Origin: Priapulus caudatus
Taxonomy: Eukaryota; Priapulida; Priapulimorpha; Priapulimorphida; Priapulidae
Assembly: GCF_000485595.1 (NCBI RefSeq)
Contig: NW_014577127.1
Coordinates: 260,938 to 294,885 of the forward strand
DNA: 33,948 bases
Direction: 5' to 3'
Positions 12,428 through 21,348 of this stretch are shown here, one piece after another. Position 1 is the first letter of the stretch, and each line of letters starts with the position of its first letter. Under the pieces are notes generated by a model. The model made no database searches. It saw only the letters and a list, made by a program, of their open reading frames with translations, and had not been told where the DNA came from. The position numbers and the translations under genes were made by a program.

Positions 12428-12490
12428 GGCCCGTTGTCAGAAATTAGGCTTAACATTAGCATTGACTTTATGATGTTTCTGACAACGGCC
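12428..12490. repeat. Hairpin with near-perfect 15-base arms
   Basis: GGCCCGTTGTCAGAAA (12428-12443) pairs with TTTCTGACAACGGCC (12476-12490), with one unpaired C. The loop is about 32 bases. Probably a small palindromic element; no gene is attached. Confidence 0.7.
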
Positions 12491-13019
12491 CCCAAGGTGG
12501 TCGAAAGTGTCATCTATACTACTAAAAAAACGAATTTTGCCTATGCATTCCGCCATTTGTTGATTTCGGACCCCCCAAACTTGCCACGCTGTTAGTTTAT
12601 CACCCTGAGTGTGTACTAAGCACATTTAAAAATCTACACTAAAAACTCATATCTCAATGCAAGTAAATTATTAAAAGCATGTTGTAAAACATGGCGGTTG
12701 TTATATTCTTTACTGTCATTTTCAGGCATTCGGCAGGTGAAGTATAGATAGAAGGTGCATTAAGTATAACTTTTATACGGTTTTTGATATATCAATGACG
12801 GCAATTGCATTAAATCTTACAAATCAATGACATTTATGATTTCAGATGAATTTTTGGGTACAGTCTCCCCTTCAGTCTAAAATGCCCTCATCAAAACAAA
12901 AGACAGTGGCCACTTTTTCTTAAACAGGTGGGAGTGGGTGGGGGTAGAGTGCGGGGATCAGTGTAGCGGCCGTGGTGAAATGGGTACATAGCTGCTACCT
13001 GCGACACTTACCTGACATT
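12491..13019. other. Spacer between BTB gene and Helitron
   Basis: No coding frame. Contains a G-rich stretch (GGTGGGAGTGGGTGGGGG near 12928). The Helitron 5' end (expected to start with TC) could lie here, but no terminus was recognised. Confidence 0.4.
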
Positions 13020-13084
13020 TCACCACAGAGACAACCAAAAAAATACCAAAGATAATCCAACTGGCTGCGCCAAGATCTTCAAAA

Positions 13085-15222
13085 GTGCTGCCAATGCATC
13101 ATGCAGATGAGAATGTCCACCGCGCAGCTGTCCAGATAACTGCACGTTACAGAGGCGTCCGTGCACTGGATGACTACATCCCTGAAAGCCACAGTCTTCC
13201 AGAAATAACTGATATTGGTGCAATGACTGTCTCCTGCTCAGCATGTAACGCCCTCATGTGGAGCACAGGAACACACACAGGCTCCATCAGCAAAAACACC
13301 GCTAAGTTCTCCACATGTTGCTCTCAAGGCAAGGTGCAGCTGCCAGCATTATCTGATCCACCAGAAGTCCTCAGAAGATTGCTGACACTCACTGACAAAC
13401 AATCTACATCATTCAGAACAAACATCAGAGCCTACAACTCTAGGCTGGCCTTCACATCACTCTGTGTCAACAAACAACATGTACAAGGCCATGGTCTACC
13501 ACCATGGTCCTTCCGGATCCAAGGCACTGTCTACTACCGAACTGGACAGCAATTACCAGAAAAAGGTGAACGGCCACAGTTTAGTCAGATTCTGATATAC
13601 GATTTACAGCACGAACTCAGGAATAGAATGGGTCACTCCAGAAGAATACCAAGGAACAACTTCAGACCATGATCCATGATGTCAATTCATATATCGCTGA
13701 GTATAAGCATGCTGCTGAAGCCATCAGTGTGGCAGGAGACCAAGCAGGCGAAGTCCGCCTGGTTCTGAAGGAGACTGGCAAGGACCCTCGCAGGTATAAC
13801 TTACCAACAACATCTGATACTGCCATCATACTTCCCGGGAGTGGAGAAGAGCCAGGGCAGAGAGATATTGTTCTATACAGGAGAGCATCCGATAATCCAA
13901 GCGGACACATTCTTAAAAAATCGACTAATCCCACCAAATGTACGATCCACTTCACTACCTGCTGTTGTTCCCTCGCGGCGAAACTGGCTGGCAGAATGGC
14001 ATAAAACTCCTGCGATCCACACATCAATGTCTCCAATTACAGTATAATGCAGTATTATGCATACAGACTGATGGTTCGTGGACAGTTCAGCACAGTGCAT
14101 CGTGGTGGGAGCCTATTCCAGCAATTCGCTGTGGATATGTATGCCAAGATCGAAACACAACTACTCACATTCCACAGATTCAACCAAGACAAGCTCCACG
14201 CAATGTTTACCAGGGTCTGTGTCATGGTGTAAACAGTAGAGACTATAATGGTGAGAACATTGGTCGGTTAATTGTCCTACCGGCAATATTTTCCGGCAGG
14301 CCTAGCTTCATGCATCAACAGTACCAAGATGCAATGGCTATTGTCAGAAGATTTGGCAAACCAGATCTGTTCATCACGATGACATGCAATTCAAACTGGC
14401 CCGAGATCAAGCAAGCTCTTCTTGAATGCCAAACAGCATCTGACAGACCAGACATCGTTGTCAGGGTCTTCATGCTCAAGCTGAAGCAACTGATGGATCA
14501 ACTGACCAAAAAGCATGTTCTGGCAAAGATCATTACTTTCACACATGTGACCGAGTTCCAAAAAAGAGGTCTCCCACGTGTCCACATGCTGGCCATCCTG
14601 GCTGCACAAGACAAGCCAAAAAAACTCTGACGACTACGACAAGTTTGTCTGTGCAGAAATCCCAGACAAGAAACTCCACCCGGCACTCTACAGAAATGTA
14701 ACAAGCCACATGATGCATGGGCCATACGGACCGCTGAACACCAGGTCACCATGTATCAAAGATGGAACATGCTCTAAGGGCTACCCGAAGCAATTCTCGC
14801 AGGTCTCACTGAGTAAGGAATATGGTTACCCAGTGTACCGTCGGAGAGATGACCAGCGCTCCATAGACAAACCAGTCTCACGACCACATGGGCAAACAGA
14901 TATTATCCCTATGGACAACAGATGGGTCGTTCCCTACAACCCTTACCTGGCAGCACTGTTTAATGCCCACATCAATGTAGAGATCTGCAACTCTGTGAGA
15001 ACTGTGAAGTACCTCTACAAGTATGTATACAGGGGCAATGACAGGATAAAATCAGATGTGAGGTATCAACAGCCACAGCAACAAAACACTGCCAATAGTG
15101 TTTCGCAGCCCAATGTTATTGATGAGATCACGAAGTTTGTAGATGGTAGATTCATCACACCACAGGAAGCATGCTGGAGAATCTTCCACTATTCCCTACA
15201 TGACAAATCACCAGATATCTAA
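13085..15222 (+). pseudogene. Helitron Rep (HUH endonuclease) part, broken
   Basis: Order of recognisable blocks: KFSTCC..GKVQLP and the FRTNIRAYNS/AFTSL segment (13085-13650); MIHDVNSYIAEYKHAAE and DPRRYNLPT (13669-13930); YDPLHYLLLFPRGE, then FMHQQYQDAMAIVRRFGKPD and TMTCNSNWPEI (13938-14410); TEFQKRGLPRVHML (14550-14591); YGYPVYRRR, RWVVPYNPYL and KYLYKYVYRG (14818-15033). These are diagnostic of Helitron Rep proteins, which nick and join DNA. The frame shifts near 13655, 13935 and 14625, and a TAA at 15220-15222 stops the last frame. In the HUH motif, usually PHAH, the first histidine is replaced (PRVH). The paired tyrosines of KYLYKY are still present. Confidence 0.85.
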
Positions 15223-17393
15223 CGGCTGCTTCTCCGCACTAAAGGTCAACAGCAGGTGATATTCAAAGAAGGGCACGCTGCAGACTCCCTGGCCAACATC
15301 AAAGATACCCCACTGATGGCATGGTGCAAAAACAACCAAACAGACCCAGAAGCAAGGAGCATCCTCTATACCGATTTCCCTGAGGACTACACATGGAACG
15401 CTCGAAACTCACCGTGGATACGAAGGAAGGCTGGCAATACCATAGACAGGATGGACACAGCATGTCCATCACAGGGGGAGATACTCCTCCGACTACTCCT
15501 CACCCACCTACCTGGGAAGACAAGTTTCGCAGATCTGAGAAACCTTGATAATGGCCCAGTTGGCTCAACATACAAGGAAGTAGCACTCAGGCTGGGCCTG
15601 CTGGAAAGTGACACAGGGTGGGACTCCTGTCTCAATGAGGCAACTCTACCCGAGATGCCTTCCCAACTCCGTCACTTATTTTCCATGATCTTGGTATTTG
15701 CAATTGGAGAGCCTGCTGAACCAGGAAAGTTGTGGAATGAACACAAAGCTGCGCTGTGTCAAGACCTCAAATTCCGCATGTTTTCAAACACAGAGAAGCA
15801 TCCCACCAATGATGTCATTAACACTGCTCTGCTTGACATTGACAGTCACCTCCAAACTCATGGGAAACACCTCTGTAATTATAAAGGTATTCCACAACCA
15901 CATCAAGGCCAGTCAAGCTGAAATCTGCTCCGAGCCCTTACATTATCTTCATTACAAGAAGAGCTTCAAAACGCCTCCCGAAACATAGAACTGATGAATG
16001 CTGAGCAAAAGCATGTGTACATTAAGATTATAGCAGCTGCAGCCAATCCTGTCACCATTCAATATACAGTCCTTTTCATTGATGGTCCTCGTGGAACAGG
16101 AAAAATATTTACATATAACACTATAGCTGCAACACTTCAATCACAGAGCAAGACAGTCTTTGCAGTAGCAACATCCGGTATTGCAGATGAGATGCTGGAC
16201 CGCGCAAGGACAGCACACAGCACCTTCAAGATCCCCATCCCCATACAATAAACATGAACCTGCAATATCGCAAAAAACACGTACAGACATAGCCAAACTT
16301 ATCATTGAGGCAAGCCTGATCACCTTTGATGAAGCACCAATGGCCAACAATCAAGTCATGGAGTGCCTTGATAGGTCCCTACGTGACCTCACACTATCTG
16401 ACAAGCCCTTCGGAGGAAAGATCATTGTGTTTAGGAGAGACTTTCGCCAGGTTCTTCCTGTAGTGAGACATGGTAACAGAGCTACCATAGTCCAGTCATG
16501 CTTCAAGAGATCACCACTCTGGAAACATGTGAAGATTCTCAATTTGACAGTTAACATGAGAGCAGCACCATCAAGAGACTCCCCATTCTCAGATTACCTC
16601 CTCCGCATTGGTGATGGCGTAGAGCTAGCCAACATGCACGGACACAGATGGAGAGGACATCGATCGTCTTACTCCCCCCTGCTATCTGCCTGAAATTTCC
16701 ACAAAGATCTCTGCAAGACCTCATTGAGCAGGTGTACGTACCCAGATATGCCAGCACATCAGCACCACAGTTCATTCTGGTTTTCCAGAGCGATCCTCAC
16801 CACCAAAAATGCCACCGTGGACATCATTAATGATATGATAATGGAAAAGTTTCCAGGCCAACCTCATTCGTACAGCAGTGTTGAGTGTCGATGATACTGA
16901 CCAGCCAGCTTTCTACACCACAGAGTTTCTGAACTCTCTCACACCTTCTGGGATGCCGCCACATCACCTCACCCTCAAAATCTATGCACCAATCATGCTC
17001 CTGAAAAACCTGGATCCAGCACAATGACTCCTAAATGGAACACGCATGATTTTGCAACATCAGATTCTGCAGCCGCATGTGCTCGACTGTCGCATCTGCA
17101 CCGGACGCCACAGTGGCACCAGAGTGTTAATACCACGAATAACACTCAGTCCATCTGACACAGGCTTTCCGTTCACCTTACGACGCCGACAATTTCCAGT
17201 AAGACCAAAGTTTTCCATGACCATCCACAAAAGACAGGGGCAGACTCTAGATCATGTCGGTCTTTATCTCCCTGAACCATTGTTCATTCATGGACAACTA
17301 TATGTCGCCCTGTCCAGAGCACGGTCTTTTGATGGCATAACTGTCGTCACTCACAAACCCATACTCAGTGCCACCACTGGACAAATACAGTAT
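15223..17393 (+). pseudogene. Helitron PIF1-like helicase part, broken
   Basis: EDYTWN and LLRLLLTHLPGKTSFADLR (near 15387-15540) belong to the linker. MNAEQKHVYIKII opens the helicase near 15994. Walker A reads GPRGTGKI instead of the usual GPGGTGKT. Walker B is ITFDEAPM, followed by PFGGKIIVFRRDFRQVLPV, where the family normally has VFGGDFRQ. The C-terminal TEFLNSLTPSGMPPH, LRRRQFPV and TIHKRQGQTLDHVGLYLPEP with LYVALSRARS match PIF1/Helitron motifs. Disablements include TGA at 15919-15921, a frame change near 16245, others between 16640 and 16900, and TGA at 17025-17027. Loss of catalytic residues agrees with neutral decay. Confidence 0.85.
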
Positions 17394-17418
17394 NNNNNNN
17401 NNNNNNNNNNNNNNNNNN
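17394..17418. other. 25-N assembly gap
   Basis: Exactly 25 Ns, a typical placeholder for a gap of unknown size. It truncates the Helitron on the left and abuts the duplicated block containing an extra eIF3k exon on the right. Confidence 0.99.
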
Positions 17419-17874
17419 GGAATGTTCCCCCTTCTTTTACACCTCTTGACCTTTGACCCCCAGCTTCGACATCCCAACTCATTTTCGGTTTACCCCCCAC
17501 GTTCGGAATATCGTGACCGTACGTCGAGCCGTTTAGATTTGTGCCCAACTGTTGAGGGACGCACGCACGGCTGGACGCACGCACGGCCGGACGGACGCAC
17601 GGCTGCACACTCATCCGATTCTACAAGCTGCATCTGACTATGTCAGATGAGCTAAAAACTGGCAAAATGGCTTTTCCATGCATTTTCAATTGAATACAAT
17701 TTCTGCTGGTGCTAGTAAGAGAGTCACCGATGTACAATCAAGATTGCACTAGCATTACAGAAGAACAGACAGAATCACGCGAGTTGTGTTCTTGTTTGTG
17801 AATAAGATACTACAAAGGGAAACACTAACAAATGTCAAAGTGAGGTATTCCACTGATGTGATATTTACACCTAC

Positions 17875-17941
17875 ATTTTCGTATTGAATCTTCAAATCCT
17901 GTGATACCAGCTGTCGTATCTGGATCTTCTTGAATTTCCCG
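17875..17941 (-). pseudogene. Extra, in-frame copy of eIF3k exon 4, outside the gene
   Basis: A 67-bp segment flanked by an acceptor (T-rich, TTCTAG) and a GTAGGT donor. It reads 22 codons plus one base, ending [11 protein letters not shown]. That is precisely the part of eIF3k missing between exon 3 (...EFW) and exon 5 (..[10 protein letters not shown]), with matching splice phases (0 in, 1 out). It lies about 3.4 kb beyond the eIF3k stop codon, so it cannot be spliced into that gene as assembled. The copy at the right position (25015-25083) is out of frame. This is either the true exon misplaced by assembly or a dispersed duplicate. Confidence 0.85.
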
Positions 17942-17978
17942 CTAGAAAAAAATATTTTACAGATTAGGTAGTCAGATA

Positions 17979-18548
17979 CTAGCCTCGTTCACACGAGACC
18001 TCATATTTCTGAAATACCGGATTTGCGAAATACCGTATCTGAGACAAATACGCGGCCGAGCGTTCACACGCTGATTCGCGGCTCCAGAAATACGGTATTT
18101 GCGAAATACCGTATCTGAGACAAATACGCGGCCGAGCGTTCACACGCTGATTCGCGGCTCCAGAAATACGGTATTTGCGAGCTGCGAACTGCTTTAAACA
18201 ATCAAGCGAACAATGCAAAATAAACAATGCAATGCGCACCAACTGCCGATAAAATACGTAGACTGGTATACGCTCGTCAGTTCCACTTGCGTTACACTGG
18301 AACTGTCGAGCGCAGACCAGTCTATAAAATACGCGGCTTCAGAAATCCGGTATTTAGCGTTCACACGAGGAAATGCGCGGTCTAAGAAATCCGGTATTTC
18401 TCAAGCACGTCAAATTATTCGGGGTCTGGGAAGCCTCGTATTTACATAAAATACCGGATCTGTTTAGATACCGTATTTCTTGGGCCTCGTATTTTGCCTC
18501 GTGTGAACGCTAAATACCGGATTTCTTGCTACGTGTGAACGCGGCTAG
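17979..18548. mobile_element. MITE with CTAGCC(G/T)CGTTCACACG termini and TA duplication (copy A)
   Basis: The left end is CTAGCCTCGTTCACACG; the right end is its near reverse complement, CGTGTGAACGCGGCTAG. TA dinucleotides flank both sides (17977-17978, 18549-18550), as for Tc1/mariner-type insertions. The interior is built from repeated CGTTCACACG and AAATACCGGTATTT-like motifs in both orientations. It encodes nothing. Confidence 0.7.
18021..18172. repeat. 76-bp tandem duplication within the MITE (copy A only)
   Basis: Two consecutive identical 76-bp units beginning ATTTGCGAAATACCG. The homologous element in copy B (25121-25615) has a single unit. This is the largest structural difference between the two blocks. 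Confidence 0.9.
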
Positions 18549-18840
18549 TAAGTTATGTATTTATGACAACGAAAAAATCAAACCATCCGATACATTTTGC
18601 GTATACATGGTATGATCTTAAAGATTCATATGCAAATTCTCTCCTCTGGTCTTGTTAAATACGAACAAGGTAGTTGCTTACCAAACACAAAGTGAGCTAC
18701 TTTAGGTTATGAGACGAGAAACTACTCCTACATTGAAGGGATATATATCAGGAGTAGATAAAGGGAAGGAGTGTGACTCCAATAAACAAGGGAAATTCGT
18801 CATTTACTAGCCTTATAATACCTACGATTTACTACGCGTA

Positions 18841-18950
18841 ATCTCCTCCTCCTCCATCACATTCTCCCCTCCTCCCTCAACAACCACCTGCACCCTCCTC
18901 TACCTCCTCCTCCTCCACTACCTTCTCCGTCGTCCTCTAACTCCTCCTCT
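18841..18950. repeat. CTCCTC-rich polypyrimidine tract
   Basis: About 110 bp dominated by CTCCTC triplets, starting exactly where copy A stops matching copy B. Confidence 0.85.
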
Positions 18951-19122
18951 AAATGTTCGTAATGGGATAAATGTTCGTGGGTTAAATGTCCGGCGGGTAA
19001 ATGTCCGGGGGGTGATTGTCCTGGGGGTAATTGTCCGGGTGGGTGATTGTCAAAGGGGTAATTGTCTGGGGGTGAATGGCATGGGGGGGGGTAATTGTCC
19101 GGGGGGTATTTGTCCTGATACC
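18951..19122. repeat. Minisatellite of degenerate GGGGTAATTGTCC-type units
   Basis: About ten degenerate units of 16-18 bp built on (A/G)AATGTCCGGGGGGT and GTAATTGTCC, grading from AAATGTTCGT to TATTTGTCCTGATACC. Both the G-runs and the spacing are kept. No coding potential. Confidence 0.85.
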
Positions 19123-19632
19123 ATATATATATATATACTTCAGAGAGGATAATACTTAGATACTAATATAAGTATTATGCTATGCTCTTTTGTGTACATT
19201 TATTTACTTGTTTAAATAATTATGTTATAGTGTCGTTATATTGAATATGAAAAATTATCATTGAATGAGATAGAAACGCGGATCACATCTTTTTAGGGAC
19301 TATATGCAGAGAGGTGATATTAAAATATCATACCGTGTAAAATTAGAATAACAGCTTAATTTGTATATATAGTATCGAATATATTTCGAGGTGACTGTGA
19401 TTTTCGGCAATAACTACTGCAATCACAATCCAAAAGAAATAGAAATGAAATGCTAAGGTACCTAATACAAAATGAAATCTGACATACGGAGAAATACCGA
19501 TACAATAACTGGACTAATGACGCACAAGAAACAATGCAAGCAAGTATTAAAACACCAAGTGTTAACGAGTGTAATAAGACATATACACACGATCCTGTTA
19601 TGCCATATCAAAAGCACATAAGTGGGGTTTAT

Positions 19633-19701
19633 GGGCACTTAATTACATACTTTATAGGCTCTTAATTACATACTTTATGGGCACTTAATTACATACTTTA
19701 T
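19633..19701. repeat. Three tandem copies of a 23-bp unit
   Basis: The unit GGGCACTTAATTACATACTT plus TAT occurs at 19633-19655, 19656-19678 (starting AGGCTCTT) and 19679-19701. The first and third are identical and the middle one has two substitutions. Confidence 0.92.
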
Positions 19702-20976
19702 GAGCATATACAGATACCATCGCTTTGTTCGTGGATAATTTATTATAAATAATGTATAATAAAAACATCCAACTATGAATAATCGTGGCTCAGTGTATAT
19801 CAAATTAAAGAAGTGACATGAAGAGTGAGACTGTGTTAATTTTACGAGATATGAGCCTTGCACCACACGATGTTCTGTGATACAATATGAACTGCACCAT
19901 TTGTATAAAATAGTCACAACAAAATAATCAATATATTAAATTTCTAAATTATATTTAAATCTAATGTAATAGTCGATATATTTGTATATTTGTTTGAAAG
20001 CTCAAGTGTATGTTATTCAGTGTTTGACTCCTGTTGTGAATATTAACCTATTATGTATAGGTCTACAGAATTTAAGTTTTTCTTTTGTTAATGTCTATCT
20101 TTTATGTGATACCTCTGTGATAAATGTAACTGTAATTCGTGGCTTATACAGAACTTTGTTCTCAGAAATGACTTAAAAGACCACCTTGCACGCTATAAGC
20201 GAGTGTAGCGGACATTACAATAGCTAAGTTTTTTCCTACCTACAATGCGGTACATTGTACAATTTCGAGGAATAGTTTACAATGCTGATAGTGGCGAGGG
20301 CCTATAAAATACATGTAATTTGAGGTGTAAAAAGAAGTGTGGTCTCATTTATCGTGAGCACATGACAAGTAGAAGTAGTGTTATTATGCAGTCAAACGTT
20401 TATTAGATGCCTTACAAATTTGGAGTGTGTCTACTGCATCAGAGCATCTCACAAGCTGCGAAATAAGTTTGGGTTTGGTTTTAGGTTAGTCATGCGCACC
20501 AGTTGACTACACTGTCCGATATTTGTTGATGTTCATCCAGAAACAAAATTTAAGTAACATTATACATGTCAGTGACAGAATGAAACTATTAATGGATGTA
20601 TAAACCCATCACAAATGTGTACACTGGCAATTATAGTAAAAAAAACCTGTATTAATAAACTGAACTGAAACCTAACAGAACAAAGCACCATGATAACGAA
20701 TGCCTAATGAAGGATTAAATATTTTGTTAGCAATAATCACCAATGAAAATGTTCATAGTTGCTCTTATATCTTATCTCTTGCATGTATGTATGCAAAACT
20801 GTGTGGTGTGAAATCAACACTTACACCTGAATAAATGTCCATGATTTGTACACCCAAGCAGCACGACTTATCTTTTAGTCAGTTTTATGCATTACAGTAA
20901 ATGGAGATGATATGCATTGTGGAAACTCATTCAGTCAATGCAAGGGATTATTATAAAGGTATTGCCCATCTTCAAC

Positions 20977-21014
20977 CATAGATATCATATATACATGTAT
21001 ATGTGATATCTATG
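20977..21014. repeat. 38-bp palindrome
   Basis: CATAGATATCA at the left end and TGATATCTATG at the right end are exact reverse complements, around a TATATACATGTATATG core that is itself nearly palindromic, with one mismatched pair overall. It is cruciform-prone; function unknown. Confidence 0.85.
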
Positions 21015-21246
21015 ATTCTGACAGAGCTGAGAAACAGTTCTTAGTTCATTGAATACCTGAAAGCAAAATGTCCTTGTTTCTCACTTTAGGTTAGTTACAA
21101 AAGCACCGTGCACATGTATAGTTTTACAATAGGATAGCATTATTTTTAAGCCCCTCTATTTAACATGGAATCAACATTAGGTACATGTAAGATATTTGTA
21201 TTTGTGAAAACCAAACAATATGGCATAGACTGACAAAATGGCATAT

Positions 21247-21252
21247 TTTATT
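21247..21252 (-). promoter_or_regulatory. Candidate polyadenylation signal of eIF3k
   Basis: AATAAA on the minus strand about 65 bases after the eIF3k stop codon. A second AATAAA lies at 21277-21282, about 35 bases after the stop. Either could serve; no transcript end is visible. Confidence 0.5.
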
Positions 21253-21316
21253 GAAACTGCATCTCCTGCTACAGTATTTATTACATGAAATAAGGAGAAG
21301 GACGAGATGGATAGAT

Positions 21317-21348
21317 TCACTTGGACATGGCCATGATTGCAGCAACAT
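21317..21348 (-). CDS. EIF3K: eIF3k exon 7 (terminal coding part)
   Basis: 32 bp of coding sequence after acceptor TTTTTAG, completing a His codon and reading VAAIMAMSK before TGA (21317-21319). This matches the short tail ending after SSIMA seen in animal eIF3k. Confidence 0.9.

Larger units (their letters stand above)
13020..17393 (+). mobile_element. Degenerate Helitron rolling-circle transposon, truncated by an assembly gap
   Basis: Pieces of one large Rep/helicase polyprotein lie in order on the plus strand but are scattered over all three frames. They are the N-terminal Helitron-like region, the Rep HUH segment with its two-tyrosine motif, a linker and a PIF1-type helicase. Autonomous Helitrons encode one protein of about 1,400-1,500 residues, and the coding remnants here span about that length. 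The left boundary is approximate, since no 5' TC terminus was identified. The 3' CTRR end and hairpin are not visible because the sequence runs into Ns at 17394. At least nine disablements mean the copy is inactive. Confidence 0.88.
17419..18840. repeat. Duplicated block, copy A (next to gap)
   Basis: Almost the same sequence as 24550-25902, in the same orientation, differing mainly by scattered one-base insertions and deletions plus one 76-bp unit. It contains a GC-rich ACGCACGG segment (17560-17610), a copy of eIF3k exon 4, a TIR element (17979-18548) and the outer part of an inverted-repeat arm (from about 18771). It starts exactly at the N gap. Its right end falls inside the arm of the palindrome whose full form is at 25801-27253. 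Confidence 0.9.
19123..21246. other. AT-rich region downstream of eIF3k, no gene recognised
   Basis: Open frames are short and unrelated to known families. It holds a 23-bp triplicate (19633-19701) and a perfect-ended palindrome (20977-21014). Confidence 0.5.

Noticed and set aside
13085-17393. An active or host-domesticated Helitron helicase
   Set aside because: Frameshifts, internal stops and lost catalytic residues occur throughout; no long intact domain remains.
17447-17460. GGGGTCAAAGGTCA, a match to a DR1 nuclear-receptor site (also near 24580)
   Set aside because: It lies within dispersed repeat sequence present in both duplicated blocks, with no promoter nearby; a chance match is likely.
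19982-20176. 64-codon open frame in the AT-rich region
   Set aside because: No resemblance to known proteins and no splice or promoter support; consistent with chance.
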